From SHVO01 sp050250575 (lineage in GTDB: Bacteria; Pseudomonadota; Alphaproteobacteria; Rhodospirillales; Rhodospirillaceae), in contig JBFWOJ010000015.1 in NCBI GenBank assembly GCA_050250575.1, positions 21,247 to 85,246 on the forward strand: 64,000 nt of DNA, written 5' to 3'. Below the pieces are notes generated by a model. The model did not search any database. It saw only the letters and a program-made list of their open reading frames with translations, and had not been told where the DNA came from. Every line of letters starts with the position of its first letter. The stretch's first letter is position 1. Shown in pieces: positions 49,494-59,202 of this stretch. The position numbers and the translations under genes were made by a program.

Positions 49494-50174
49494 TTACCCT
49501 TTTGCCCGCGCCGCGGCAATTTCCTTGGGAAAATCGATTGCCGCCGAGGACGTTTTCGCGGAAACGCCCGAAAGCACCGTCGCATTCACGATGTAGCCGG
49601 GCGTGAGGGAAATCTTCAGAGCGCGGGCGAGATCGAAGGTCGCGATGATTTGGTCCGTGACCTCGGGCGATTCCATGTCGGCCTTGAGCCTGCCGACATC
49701 GAGGCCGACCTTGGCCGCCATGGCAAAGGTATCCTCATTCGTCAGCTTGCCGCGGTAGCCCATCATGGCCTGATGATAGGCGTGATATTTGCCCTGCTTC
49801 TGCGATGCGAGCGCGGCCTTGGCCGCCACCACGGACACTGGCCCAAGGATCGGAAACTCTTTCACGACCACCCGCACTTTCGGGTCTGCGGCGAGAAGCT
49901 TTTCGATGCGCGGGTCGGCCGCCTTGCAATAGCTGCACTGATAGTCGGTAAACTTCACCAGCGTCACGTCGCCTTGAGGATTGCCGATGACCGGCGAGCC
50001 AGGGTCGCGCAGCAAGGCATTGGCGCGCGCAAGGGCGGCTTGGGCCGCCGCCTTCTCAAGCTCGGCTTTGACGATGTCGCCCGCATCGGCGTTTTGCGCC
50101 TGCGCGAGCGAGGGCACAGCGACAGCGAACGGAACAGCGGCCAATAACGAGCGGCGAGACAGGATCGATGTCAT
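49494..50174 (-). CDS. DsbA-family thiol:disulfide protein
   Basis: A 226-residue protein with signal MTSILSRRSLLAAVPFAVAV, possibly twin-arginine. The active site CSYC lies in VTLVKFTDYQCSYCKAADPR, and the cis-Pro loop is in KISLTPGYIVN (TPGYIVN). The layout, with a helical N-terminal extension, is like DsbG/BdbD-type proteins of many alphaproteobacteria. It acts in the periplasm on protein thiols. It overlaps the membrane protein gene at its left by four bases and is upstream of the TetR operon in the same orientation, with its own 3' end 115 bases before it. Confidence 0.88.
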   Translation of the reverse strand: MTSILSRRSLLAAVPFAVAVPSLAQAQNADAGDIVKAELEKAAAQAALARANALLRDPGSPVIGNPQGDVTLVKFTDYQCSYCKAADPRIEKLLAADPKVRVVVKEFPILGPVSVVAAKAALASQKQGKYHAYHQAMMGYRGKLTNEDTFAMAAKVGLDVGRLKADMESPEVTDQIIATFDLARALKISLTPGYIVNATVLSGVSAKTSSAAIDFPKEIAAARAKG

Positions 50175-51388
50175 GGCTCCTTTCCCTTCTCCAGCGGACG
50201 ATGCGAGCGGGCGCGGAATTTCGCACGCAGCCCTTCAATCACCGGGTCTGCAAGAATAACCCGCGTAACGGTGAATACCACCATACAATAGAGCAGGAAT
50301 TTAGCGGCCGCATTGACGACGACGCCCATGTCGCCCATCACATACATAAGAGCTGAGAAATTACAGGACACGACGATCGCCGCCACCGCGCTCCAGCCCA
50401 GCGCGCGCTCGACGGCGGGGCCGGGGCGCAAAACGTAGGGGATCATGAAGAGGGCGAAGATCAACCGGTAGTCCCAGTTGCTCGCCGCCACATAACAGAG
50501 CAAGAGCATCGCGCCGCCGATGAGAGCGGCTTCTTCGTCCCGCACCTCCACCCGGCCGCGGAGCGGAAGGAGCAAGGCAGCAGCGATCGCAACGACGGCG
50601 CCGAGGGCAAAAGCGGTATAGATCGGCTCCGGTCCGATCGGCGGTGTTGCGCCGCCGAAAAGCAGGATCGCGCTCTTGAGGCCGAACGACAGGAAACCTT
50701 CGACCTCGGTCGTGCGCGCGATCTGCGTAAGATCGTTGACGATGGCGGCAAGATAGATCACGACCGCAACGCTCATAAACAGGCTGAGCGTCGAGCGATC
50801 CCGCGCCAACTTCGCGAAAACCGCTGCGACAGGGAAAACCTTCAGCACGGCGGCCACGCCGAAGAAGACAGCTCGGGCGCGCCAAGGAATAAAAAGCCCA
50901 AGAGCGATCAGCACGAAGATGGCCAGATCGGTATTTCCCCGCTCCAACGCCAGCCATGTCGAGCTGGACACGGCGACGCTGAAAATCGCGAGGGAGGCGG
51001 CCGTGGATTTCTGTGTCGCAACCAGCCAGCCCACCGCTCCGGAAAACGCAATCGCCAGCAGGAGCCCGCCGACAACGACGCCGGTTTCACCGGGGAACGC
51101 GCGGCCGATGGTCAGCCAAACGCGCGGGTAATTCAGAGGGCGGCCGCGATGGTCGGCAGGGTTGGCGAGCAGAGGATCGAGCCCCTGCTCCGCGCTGGCC
51201 ACGGCGCTGGTAACGACGCGGAAGTCGCCGAACGGGATGTCCATGGCCGGGACGAAAAGCGCGGCGAAGGTGTCTTTCCACGATCCGGCGAGCGCGGCGG
51301 CGATGACCCCCAGATGCAATGCCACCAGCAGCACCGCCAACGCCGCGCGCAAGGGCGATACCGAGAACTGTCTAAAGAATTGGCGCAT
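50171..51388 (-). CDS. Polytopic membrane protein, GT87-like
   Basis: A 405-residue integral membrane protein with about ten hydrophobic helices. YPRVWLTIG and STWLALERGNTDLAIFVLIA resemble the GT87/DUF2029 membrane glycosyltransferases, in which the N-terminal loop has catalytic acidic residues, but no firm motif is complete. The C-terminal tail is short and basic. The stop overlaps the start of the DsbA gene, so the two share a transcript. The role is unknown; glycan or lipid-linked sugar transfer is only a suggestion. Confidence 0.6.
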   Translation of the reverse strand: MRQFFRQFSVSPLRAALAVLLVALHLGVIAAALAGSWKDTFAALFVPAMDIPFGDFRVVTSAVASAEQGLDPLLANPADHRGRPLNYPRVWLTIGRAFPGETGVVVGGLLLAIAFSGAVGWLVATQKSTAASLAIFSVAVSSSTWLALERGNTDLAIFVLIALGLFIPWRARAVFFGVAAVLKVFPVAAVFAKLARDRSTLSLFMSVAVVIYLAAIVNDLTQIARTTEVEGFLSFGLKSAILLFGGATPPIGPEPIYTAFALGAVVAIAAALLLPLRGRVEVRDEEAALIGGAMLLLCYVAASNWDYRLIFALFMIPYVLRPGPAVERALGWSAVAAIVVSCNFSALMYVMGDMGVVVNAAAKFLLYCMVVFTVTRVILADPVIEGLRAKFRARSHRPLEKGKEP

Positions 51389-51461
51389 GGCCCCCCGTCA
51401 GCTCGAAGCATGCGCAACTATATCGCGTAAACTCCTCTAACCAAGAGGCGAGAGGTGCGAA

Positions 51462-52748
51462 TCAGGCTGGAAAGGCGAGCGCCCTTTCCATCAGGCCCAG
51501 GCCTTCATCGACCAGCGCATCGGAAGCGGTCAGCGGCACGAGGACGCGGATGGTGTTGCCGTAGGTGCCGCAGGTCAGGAGCAGAAGTCCTTCCTGCAGT
51601 GCTTTGCCCACGATCTTCTTCGTGCCGTCCGCGTCCGGTTCGCTGCTGCCGCGCGCCTTGACGACATCGAAACCAATCATGGCGCCGGGGCCGCGGATCG
51701 CAGCGATGGGATAGAGGTCATTCCTCTTTTCGAAGGATTCGAGCTTCGCGCGGATCCGCTTGCCGATTTCATTGGCCCGGTCAAGCAGCTTCTCTTCTTT
51801 AATGACATCGAGTACCGCGAGGCCGGCCGCGCATCCGATCGGCGGGCCGCCGAAGGTGCCGCCGAGGCCGCCGGGCGGCGCCGCATCCATCACCGCCGCG
51901 CGGCCGATCACGCCCGACAAAGGGAAACCGCCCGAAATCGATTTGGCGACAGTGATGATATCCGGCTTCACGCCGAAGTGCTCCATGCAGAACATCTTGC
52001 CCGTGCGGCCGAAACCCGACTGCACTTCATCGGCAATCAGAAGGATGCCGTGCCGGTCGCACAGGCTGCGCAGCGCAACCATCAGCTCCGTCGGCGCGGG
52101 ATTGAAGCCGCCCTCGCCCTGTACTGGCTCGATGATGATGCAGGCGACACGCTCCGGCTCGACATCGGCGTAGAACAGGCGATCGATCGCATCCAAGGAC
52201 ATCTGGACGCTGACACCGCGCGATTCGACCGGGAAAGGCACGTGATAGATTTCGCTCGGCATCGGACCGAAATGTTTTTTGTAGGGCGCGACCTTGCCGG
52301 TCATGGCGGAGGCCAGAAGCGTGCGTCCGTGGAAACCGCCGGAGAAGGCGATCACGGCGCTGCGGCCTGTGGCGACGCGGGCGATCTTGATCGCGTTCTC
52401 GGTCGCTTCGGCGCCCGTGGTGAAGAAAATAGTCTTTGCCGGCCCCTCGACGGGAGCAATGGCATTGAGGCGTTCAGCCAGCTCGATGTAGGGCTCGTAG
52501 GCCATGACCTGGAATGCCGAGTGCGTGACGTTGTGGAGCTGGTCCTGCACCGCCTTCATCACCTTGGGATGGCGATGACCGGTGTTAAGCGAGCCAATGC
52601 CGCCGACGAAGTCGATGTAGCGCTTGCCTTCGACGTCCCAGATCTCGGCGTTTTCGGCGCGCGCGGCAATCACGGCGGTGGCGTTGCCCACGCCTCTCGG
52701 CACGGCGGCCTGGCGACGCGCGAAGAGATCGGCATTCGACTTCGGCAT
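51462..52748 (-). CDS. gabT: 4-aminobutyrate aminotransferase
   Basis: A 428-residue class III aminotransferase. VGNATAVIAARAENAEIWDV and KRYIDFVGGIGSLNTGHRHP match GabT; the active Lys is in ITVAKSISGGFPLSGVIGRA, and the PLP-binding region includes TTGAEATENAIKIAR and IADEVQSGFGRTGKMF. It moves the amino group of GABA to 2-oxoglutarate, giving succinate semialdehyde. It is followed on the same strand by the aldehyde dehydrogenase and the AruI-like gene, upstream in transcription order, which suggests arginine/GABA breakdown. Confidence 0.92.
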   Translation of the reverse strand: MPKSNADLFARRQAAVPRGVGNATAVIAARAENAEIWDVEGKRYIDFVGGIGSLNTGHRHPKVMKAVQDQLHNVTHSAFQVMAYEPYIELAERLNAIAPVEGPAKTIFFTTGAEATENAIKIARVATGRSAVIAFSGGFHGRTLLASAMTGKVAPYKKHFGPMPSEIYHVPFPVESRGVSVQMSLDAIDRLFYADVEPERVACIIIEPVQGEGGFNPAPTELMVALRSLCDRHGILLIADEVQSGFGRTGKMFCMEHFGVKPDIITVAKSISGGFPLSGVIGRAAVMDAAPPGGLGGTFGGPPIGCAAGLAVLDVIKEEKLLDRANEIGKRIRAKLESFEKRNDLYPIAAIRGPGAMIGFDVVKARGSSEPDADGTKKIVGKALQEGLLLLTCGTYGNTIRVLVPLTASDALVDEGLGLMERALAFPA

Positions 52749-52775
52749 GGTGTTCTCCTGGCCGGCTTTATCGGC

Positions 52776-54233
52776 TTATTTCGCCGGGGTGGTGATGTGT
52801 TTGACCCCGAGGAAGGCGTCCATACCCCATGGACCTAGCTCGCGTCCAATGCCACTTGCTTTGAACCCGCCCCAGGCGGATTGGACGTAGGGCACTTGAG
52901 GGGTATTCACCCAGATGTGGCCAGCCTCGATGGACTGCGCGAGGCGCTCGGCTGCCCCCATATCGCTCCCGACCACGGTTGCGGCGAGACCGTACTCGGT
53001 ATCGTTCGCGAGCGCGATGGCTTCAGCTTCCGTATCGAAGCGGCGCACGGCGAGAACCGGGCCGAAAATCTCTTCGCGCCAAACGGGATTGTCGACGGGA
53101 ACGTCATCATAAATCGTCGGCGCGACGAAAAACCCTTCCCGATTCAAGGCGTAGCCGCCGGCCAGGCAGTTCAGTCCGTCGGCTTTGGCGCGCTCGAAAG
53201 TCTTTTGAACCGCGCGGAACTGGTTCTCCGTCGTCATCGGGCCCATGTCGGTGCCCTCGACGTAGGGAGAGTCGACCTTCAGGGCTTTGGTTTTTTCAAC
53301 CAGACGTGCCAGCACCGGCTCGGCGATCCGCCGGTCGACGACAAGCCGCGACGTTGCCGAGCACATTTGCCCGGCATTGAAGAAGATACCGCCCATGATC
53401 AGATCGACGGCCTCTTCCACCGGCGCGTCACCCATTACAACGATCGGAGACTTCCCGCCGAGTTCAAGCGCGACCGGTACGCAATGTCGCGCGGCCGCGG
53501 TCATGACCTTCGTCCCGACGGTATTGCTGCCGGTGAAGGAGAGCTTGCGCAGGCGCGAGTCCGCCGTGAGCGCGGCGCCGGTGGAGCCTCCGCCGGTGAG
53601 AATATTGAGAACGCCGGCCGGAAGACCGATTTCTGCGGCGATGTCGCCGTAGATCATCTCGACCAGCGGCGTGAAGGACGATGTTTTGATCACGACGGTG
53701 CAGCCTGCTGCGAGCGCCGGGGCGACCTTCCATGCACTGGTCACCATCGGGAAATTCCACGGCACGATCATGCCGACGGGGCCGATCGGTTCGTAGCGCG
53801 TCTTGCCGGAATGAGCGGGATCAGGCAGGGCAACCCTTGTGTTCTGGCGCTTGTCGAGCTGTTCAGCGAGATCGCCGTAATAAGCGAAGGTGGCGACGGC
53901 GTCGGAGGCATCGATCTCGGCCTCGCGCCGCGGCTTGCCGTTGTTGAGCATGAGAAGGTCGATGATCACCTCGCGCCGGCCCATCAAACGATCGGCGATG
54001 TCCCGCAAGAACCGTGCCCGCTCCGCGCCTTTGAGTTTCGACCAGGCAGGAAAAGCGCCAACCGCAGCTCCGACGGCGGCATCGACATCGGCCGGGCCCG
54101 CGCCGTGAAGCGCGGCAAGCACCGCGCCGGTTGAGGGATCGATCACGCCAATGGGCTCGCCGTTCACAGGCGAGCGCCAGGCGCCGGCGATAAAAAGACT
54201 GCGGTCGCGCTTGAGGAGTCCGGTATCGGTCAT
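52776..54233 (-). CDS. NAD(P)-aldehyde dehydrogenase
   Basis: A 485-residue aldehyde dehydrogenase. GPVGMIVPWNFPMVTSAWKV, the Glu in VALELGGKSPIVVMG and the Cys in FFNAGQMCSATSRLVV are all present. The pattern FFNAGQMCSATSRL is like betaine-aldehyde and gamma-aminobutyraldehyde or guanidinobutyraldehyde dehydrogenases. Between gabT and the AruI-like gene, the likely substrate is 4-guanidinobutyraldehyde. The exact aldehyde cannot be read from the sequence. The first step is 24 bases downstream of the aruI-like stop. Confidence 0.88.
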   Translation of the reverse strand: MTDTGLLKRDRSLFIAGAWRSPVNGEPIGVIDPSTGAVLAALHGAGPADVDAAVGAAVGAFPAWSKLKGAERARFLRDIADRLMGRREVIIDLLMLNNGKPRREAEIDASDAVATFAYYGDLAEQLDKRQNTRVALPDPAHSGKTRYEPIGPVGMIVPWNFPMVTSAWKVAPALAAGCTVVIKTSSFTPLVEMIYGDIAAEIGLPAGVLNILTGGGSTGAALTADSRLRKLSFTGSNTVGTKVMTAAARHCVPVALELGGKSPIVVMGDAPVEEAVDLIMGGIFFNAGQMCSATSRLVVDRRIAEPVLARLVEKTKALKVDSPYVEGTDMGPMTTENQFRAVQKTFERAKADGLNCLAGGYALNREGFFVAPTIYDDVPVDNPVWREEIFGPVLAVRRFDTEAEAIALANDTEYGLAATVVGSDMGAAERLAQSIEAGHIWVNTPQVPYVQSAWGGFKASGIGRELGPWGMDAFLGVKHITTPAK

Positions 54234-54257
54234 TCGGTCTGGCCTTATGGGCCGCGC

Positions 54258-55889
54258 CTACCAGGCGGTGGCGGCGGTCTCGTCGATCTCGATCAAAGTC
54301 GGGCCCTTGGCGGACTGCGCGGCCTCGAGCTGCGCCTTGAGATGATCGAGGCTTTCAGCGCGCACGGCGTTGCACCCGAAACCGCGCGCGATGGTGAGGA
54401 AGTCCGGCGTGTAGATATCGACGCCAATCTGCGGAATGCTGCGTTCGGCCATGTATTTCTTGATCTCGAAGTAACCCCGGTTGTTCCACACCAGGATGAC
54501 CACGGGCAAGGCCAGTTCGACAGCGGTGGCCAGCTCACCGATCGTGAACTGCAAGCCGCCATCGCCGATCACCGCCACCGACGGCCGGTTTTTCTGCCCC
54601 AATTTCGCCCCGAGAGCGGCAGGCAGCGCATAGCCAAGGGTGCCGTAGCCGGTGGTGGAGTTGAAATAAGTCCGCGGGCGCTCGGCCTCGTAGAAAAGGT
54701 TTGCGCTATAGATCGGCTGGGTCGAATCGCCGACGATCATGGCATCCGGAAGCGCGGCCTGAACCGCGTTCATCACTTTCTGATGCATGCGCTGCTGCGG
54801 CGTCAACACGGCCTGCAACAGCTCGCGCAGCGTCTTCGCACGGACCGGACCTTCGGCGTCCGGCGCGTGATTCGAAAGAGCGTTCGCCAGCGCTTGAAGC
54901 GCCGTGTCGGCGTCGCTTTGGATGGCCACGTCGGGCGACGCATTAATCGAAAGTTGGTCGGCTTCGATATCGACGCGGATGACCTTGCCGTCGAACCGAG
55001 GGTGTTTGCCTTCGAACAGCCAGGTGTCGGTTTCGCCGAGCTCCGTGCCGACAGCGAGCACGACGTCGGCGCGCGCCATCTCTTCCAGAACGAGCGGCAC
55101 GCTGATGGTGCTGCCGATGCATAGCGGATGGGCCGGGGGCAGAATGCCTTTGCCATTAACCGTGGTCAGCACGACCGCACCGAGACGTTCGGCAACGAGC
55201 CGGGCGGACTCGCAGGCGTCCTGCGCGCCGCCGCCGAGAACCATCATCGGCCGCTTTGCCTGCTTCAGGAGCTTTGCCGCCTCGTTGATCTTCGCGGCTT
55301 TGGCTTTCGGACGCGCGGGCGTGCGCAACGCCTTGCGCGAGATATGCGAAGCTTCCGCGGTGATCACGTCGAGGGGAATCTCAATGTGAACGGGGCGTGG
55401 ACGCTTCGAGCGGAACACGGCGAACGCCTCGGCGAGGACGCCGGGGAGATCGTGCGGCCGCCGCAGTGTATGGCTGAAGGCCGTGAGGCCCGACATCAGT
55501 TTTTGCTGCGACGGAAGCTCGTGCAAGCGTCCCTCGCCTTTGCCGAGCTCGAACGTGTAATTGACGCTGGAGATCACCAGCATCGGGATCGAATCCGCGT
55601 AGGCCTGACCCATGGGCGTCGCGATATTGGTGAGACCGGGCCCGGTGATGACGAAGCAGGCTGCGGGCTTGCCGGTAGCACGGGCATAGCCGTCGGCCAT
55701 GAAGCCGGCGCCTTGTTCATGGCGCGGGGTGATGTGCCGCAGCTTGGTGTTGTTGAGGCCGCGATAGAACTCGACGGTGTGGACCCCCGGGATGCCGAAG
55801 ACGGTATCGATGCCGTAGAGCTCCAGAAGCTCGACCAGCACCTCGCCGCACGTCTTGCCCGTCACAAAACCCTTCGCGTCGTCTCTCAT
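54258..55889 (-). CDS. aruI: AruI-like thiamine-diphosphate-dependent decarboxylase
   Basis: A 543-residue ThDP enzyme of the acetolactate synthase fold. KTCGEVLVELLELYGIDTVF, PRHEQGAGFMADGYARATGK (catalytic Glu) and AYADSIPMLVISSVN are followed by the GDG...NN metal-binding motif, GDGGLQFTIGELATAVEL and WNNRGYF. It resembles AruI (5-guanidino-2-oxopentanoate decarboxylase), which turns the arginine transamination product into 4-guanidinobutyraldehyde. I start at the ATG at 55889; the ATG 13 codons upstream is weaker. With the aldehyde dehydrogenase and gabT it makes an arginine to GABA to succinate route; the arginine transaminase is not in the window. Confidence 0.82.
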   Translation of the reverse strand: MRDDAKGFVTGKTCGEVLVELLELYGIDTVFGIPGVHTVEFYRGLNNTKLRHITPRHEQGAGFMADGYARATGKPAACFVITGPGLTNIATPMGQAYADSIPMLVISSVNYTFELGKGEGRLHELPSQQKLMSGLTAFSHTLRRPHDLPGVLAEAFAVFRSKRPRPVHIEIPLDVITAEASHISRKALRTPARPKAKAAKINEAAKLLKQAKRPMMVLGGGAQDACESARLVAERLGAVVLTTVNGKGILPPAHPLCIGSTISVPLVLEEMARADVVLAVGTELGETDTWLFEGKHPRFDGKVIRVDIEADQLSINASPDVAIQSDADTALQALANALSNHAPDAEGPVRAKTLRELLQAVLTPQQRMHQKVMNAVQAALPDAMIVGDSTQPIYSANLFYEAERPRTYFNSTTGYGTLGYALPAALGAKLGQKNRPSVAVIGDGGLQFTIGELATAVELALPVVILVWNNRGYFEIKKYMAERSIPQIGVDIYTPDFLTIARGFGCNAVRAESLDHLKAQLEAAQSAKGPTLIEIDETAATAW

Positions 55890-56092
55890 CGCACACGTCC
55901 CTGCCCGGCAAAGAACGCCCGGGCACAAAAAAACTCACACTGAAACCGCGTGCGGACCGTTCAACCCTCTGTGGGGAACCACATCCACTCGGTGTCTTGC
56001 CCAGCGTGGGACGAACGAAAACCCAGGCATTTCCGGCCTCAGCCGGGGCAATAACCGCCTCTAGATATATGATTTTTCGGGCGTGTCCGGGC

Positions 56093-56107
56093 ATGAAAGC
56101 TTTTCAT
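56093..56107. promoter_or_regulatory. TGAAA-type inverted repeat upstream of aruI
   Basis: ATGAAA-GCT-TTTCAT, a six-base inverted repeat with a three-base spacer, lies about 200 bases before the AruI-like start. A near-identical arrangement, GTGAAA-GAT-TTTCAC, is before gabD at 59572. Shared control of the two genes is possible; the regulator is unknown. Confidence 0.4.
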
Positions 56108-56203
56108 CCCGATATTGAACTGAACTAAAACGAGTGCAAAAGACTGCGACGGAACAAGGGTTTCAGCACCCCCGCGCGAGATTAATTATCCGCGATAAAG
56201 AAG

Positions 56204-56234
56204 AAAGGGGGGCGTTGTCCGCCCCCCCTTTTCA
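56204..56234 (-). terminator. Rho-independent terminator after the TonB receptor gene
   Basis: AAAGGGGGGCG and CGCCCCCC-CTTT form a GC-rich stem with a short loop; on the minus strand, TTTCTTCTTT follows. It lies 22 bases after the receptor stop. Confidence 0.75.
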
Positions 56235-56255
56235 GTCGTTACGTGTCGCTTGCGG

Positions 56256-59171
56256 CTACATGCGGAAGCGGATGCCGACGCGATAGGTGCGGCCGTGAGA
56301 GTCGTAGTTGGCCGTGTTCGTGGTGACGGTGTCGGTTGCAAAATTGCCATTGCCGCCGACCATCACGGCATCCTTGTTGGTGATGTTCTTGATGTTGAGG
56401 AAGGCCTCGACGTTGCCGTCGCCTTCGTCAGCGGTGAAGATCTCGTAGCTCGTCGCGAAATCCCAGTAGATCGCGCCTGGGATGTGGTTGCTGTTGACCG
56501 TGAAATTCGGCGCCGCCGAGATCGGGCAACCCGTCTGACACTCGACGAAGTCGTTGTTGTAGGTGCCCGAGCTGACCCCGCGTGCAGTGAGCGTGACCGA
56601 GAGCGGCTCGGCATCGTACGTGGCCGAAGCCGACCAACGCCACGAAGCCGGACCGCCGCCGTTATTTTCACCCGCCGTATCGGTCGGCGCGGTGAGACCC
56701 GTGTCGCGGAAGTTCTTGATGTAGTGCGAAGCGAGGGCGCGCAAGCGAATCGTGCCATCCATATCGTCGGAGAATGTCGACAGCGGTAGCGCGTAAGTGA
56801 CGTCGAAGTCGAGGCCGCGGGCGTTCTGACGTGCGAGGTTGAAAGGCTGGATGAAGATGGTGTTGTCGACGCGATTGCGATCAAGCGTGCCCTGGCGGAC
56901 CACCGGATGTCCAGCGTTGATCGCATTGCAGAAGCTCGTGTTGCCTTGCGCGCAAAGGTCGACGATCTGCTGCGCGTTGATAATCGTAATCGCGCCTTTC
57001 ACGTTGATGTTCCAGTAGTCGACCGATGCGCCGAAGCCCTCGAGGAACGATGGACGGAGCACCACGCCGATCCCGGTGGTGTCGGCCTTTTCAGGCACGA
57101 GCGTCGGATTGCCGCGGGTCGTCCCCACGTATTGCACCGAGGCCTGCGTGCCATCGATCGTGTTGTTAACGTTGTTCACGACCACCGTTCCGGCGTTATA
57201 CAAATCGCCGATGTTCGGCGCGCGGATGTCGCGAGAGCGCGTCAGGCGGATGGTGATGTCGTCGACCGGTGTCCAGGTTGCGCCCGCCTTCCAGGTGGTG
57301 ACGTAACCCGCCGCCGAGTATTCGGTGGCACGGACGGCGGCATTGAGGTCGAGGGTTTGCGCAAAACCGGTGTCGCGCGCGAGCGGCACGATGGTTTCGA
57401 AGAAACCTTCGGTGACGTGATACTTCCCGAAGGTCGGCTGATAGTTCCCGCCGAAGAATACGCGCTGCTGGTCGAGCGCGCTATTAATGCCGACCGACTC
57501 TTCATTGCGATGTTCGGCGCCCGTCGCGACGGAGACCGGACCGGCCCAGGTCGAGAACGGCTCGCCCTGGATCGAGGCCGCGACCACATCCTGGGTGAAC
57601 TTCTGATAGCGATAGGAATTGTCGAGCACGTAGTCGAGCTGCGCGATGCTGTTCACGCCTACGCCGAACGGATTGTAGGGCACGCAGCCGTCGTTCGGAT
57701 TGGTGAGCGTCGAGCGGCAGATGATCGTGCCGGTCGTGGGGTGGCGGAGTGAGTCGAGAGACGCCCGGTACCGGCCTTCGATTCGGCTATTGATGGCGCG
57801 CTCGGAATTGCGCGAAACGCCCATCTGATAGTAGGCGTCCCACGACCATTCGGTATCGAAAGCTTCGAAATCGCCATTGACGCCCGCGACGAGGCGTTGG
57901 GTCCAACGCTCGTTATCCTGGCCGATCATGCCCATATCGCGGTTGCTGGAGCCGATCGTGATCTGGGTGAGGCCAAGCGCCTCGGCGCGGGTGCGTACCG
58001 ACGGGTCGAGGAATGGATTGGTGATCGGCACGTTCACGCCACCGAAGTCCTCCATCCCATAGCCGTTGGAGAAGAAGTGATTGTGGTACCAGTTGTACTG
58101 CGCGTAGACCTCGACCTGTTCGCCGAGCTGATAGCTGAGGCGAGTAAAGAAGTTCTGCGACGACATACGCGGCTCGATCGACTGCCCGTTGTCGATGTGA
58201 ATGTCCTGCGCCTTCCATTCGCCGCCGCGCATCAGGCCGCCGGAGACGAGATCACCGTAGTTGAAGTTGTACGGAACGCCGCCCGGGCCGAAGGCGATAC
58301 CCTTCAACGGACCCGAGACAATGATACCGCCCTTGGTGGCCTGCGCCGGGCCCACTTGCTCCAGCAGGAGGCGCTGCGGAACGTCGCGGGTTTGGCCGGG
58401 CCCGGTGCCGTAAGCTGGATTGACCATGAAGCCGAAACCGCGGGCGTTCCACGGGCGATCGGCGATCAGAATGCCCTGCTGATCGGTCAACTCACCGGAG
58501 ACGGTGAAATGTCCGCGATCGCTGGCGAAAGGCGTTCCGGCCGTAAGGCCTATTTTCCCATTGGCGTTATCGCCGTAGTCAGTAACACCGCCCGAGATTT
58601 CACCTTTGACGCCGGTGAAACGCGTGTCGAGGATGAAGTTGACGACGCCGGCCACCGCGTCGGAGCCGTAGGCCGCCGAAGCGCCGCCCGTAACTACGTC
58701 GGTACGCTGGATGAGTTGCGAGGGGATGGCGTTGACGTCGACGCGGCCGCTGACGGTGGAGGGCACGGAGCGCTGACCGTTGATCAGAATAAGCGTGCGC
58801 TCGATACCGAGGTTACGCAGGTTCACAGAGCTTGTGCCGGCGGTGCCCTGGCTGATGTTCTGGGTCGAGCTTTGCGGAGTATAATTGCCCGAGAAGGTGG
58901 GCATGGACGTCAAATAGTCGATGAGATTGGGCGAGGCCTGATTCTGCAACTGCTCGACGGAGAGCACGGTCGTAGGCGTCGGCGCTTCGTAACCATCGCG
59001 CACGATGCGGCTACCGGTGACGATGATTTCATCGACCGCGCCGGCGTTGGACTGCGGGGCCTGGGCGTGCGCCGGAGCGAGGGCCATGAGAGCAACTGCG
59101 CTGGTGGCGGTCGCAAACAGCGCGCGCGCGCGGATGCCGCGAGATGACTTGGTAATCAGAATCCCCTCCAT
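56256..59171 (-). CDS. TonB-dependent outer-membrane receptor
   Basis: A 971-residue receptor. A signal peptide of about 36 residues (ARALFATATSAVALMALAPA and on) is followed by VDEIIVTGSRIVRDGYEAPT, the TonB box region and plug start. The plug has SVNLRNLGIERTLILINGQR and GGASAAYGSDAVAGVVNFIL. The beta-barrel ends in SHGRTYRVGIRFRM, with the C-terminal aromatic-type strand. It imports a substrate using TonB energy; the group is large and the substrate is not predictable. Its place between aruI and gabD suggests an amino acid, peptide or related compound. The start codon is uncertain: the ATG at 59171 precedes a GGAGGGG site, and ATT at 59156 lies six bases after that site. Confidence 0.92.
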   Translation of the reverse strand: MEGILITKSSRGIRARALFATATSAVALMALAPAHAQAPQSNAGAVDEIIVTGSRIVRDGYEAPTPTTVLSVEQLQNQASPNLIDYLTSMPTFSGNYTPQSSTQNISQGTAGTSSVNLRNLGIERTLILINGQRSVPSTVSGRVDVNAIPSQLIQRTDVVTGGASAAYGSDAVAGVVNFILDTRFTGVKGEISGGVTDYGDNANGKIGLTAGTPFASDRGHFTVSGELTDQQGILIADRPWNARGFGFMVNPAYGTGPGQTRDVPQRLLLEQVGPAQATKGGIIVSGPLKGIAFGPGGVPYNFNYGDLVSGGLMRGGEWKAQDIHIDNGQSIEPRMSSQNFFTRLSYQLGEQVEVYAQYNWYHNHFFSNGYGMEDFGGVNVPITNPFLDPSVRTRAEALGLTQITIGSSNRDMGMIGQDNERWTQRLVAGVNGDFEAFDTEWSWDAYYQMGVSRNSERAINSRIEGRYRASLDSLRHPTTGTIICRSTLTNPNDGCVPYNPFGVGVNSIAQLDYVLDNSYRYQKFTQDVVAASIQGEPFSTWAGPVSVATGAEHRNEESVGINSALDQQRVFFGGNYQPTFGKYHVTEGFFETIVPLARDTGFAQTLDLNAAVRATEYSAAGYVTTWKAGATWTPVDDITIRLTRSRDIRAPNIGDLYNAGTVVVNNVNNTIDGTQASVQYVGTTRGNPTLVPEKADTTGIGVVLRPSFLEGFGASVDYWNINVKGAITIINAQQIVDLCAQGNTSFCNAINAGHPVVRQGTLDRNRVDNTIFIQPFNLARQNARGLDFDVTYALPLSTFSDDMDGTIRLRALASHYIKNFRDTGLTAPTDTAGENNGGGPASWRWSASATYDAEPLSVTLTARGVSSGTYNNDFVECQTGCPISAAPNFTVNSNHIPGAIYWDFATSYEIFTADEGDGNVEAFLNIKNITNKDAVMVGGNGNFATDTVTTNTANYDSHGRTYRVGIRFRM

Positions 59172-59180
59172 TTTTGATGG

Positions 59181-59202
59181 TGGCGGCTCCCTTTAGCCGC
59201 CA
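59181..59202 (-). promoter_or_regulatory. Hairpin in the leader of the TonB receptor gene
   Basis: TGGCGGCT and AGCCGCCA pair (eight bases) around a six-base loop, AAAGGG on the minus strand. It is only ten bases before the ATG at 59171. The only purine-rich ribosome-site candidate before that ATG lies within the hairpin. Confidence 0.45.

Larger units (their letters stand above)
55890..56255. other. Control region between TonB receptor and aruI-like gene
   Basis: This 366-base stretch holds the end of the TonB receptor transcript, a terminator at 56204-56234, and the promoter area of the AruI-like gene with an inverted repeat at 56093. No open frame in it looks coding. Confidence 0.6.

Noticed and set aside
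52881..54134. Long open frame opposite the aldehyde dehydrogenase (417 codons)
   Set aside because: The sense strand encodes a complete enzyme with all catalytic residues; the antisense product has no domain.
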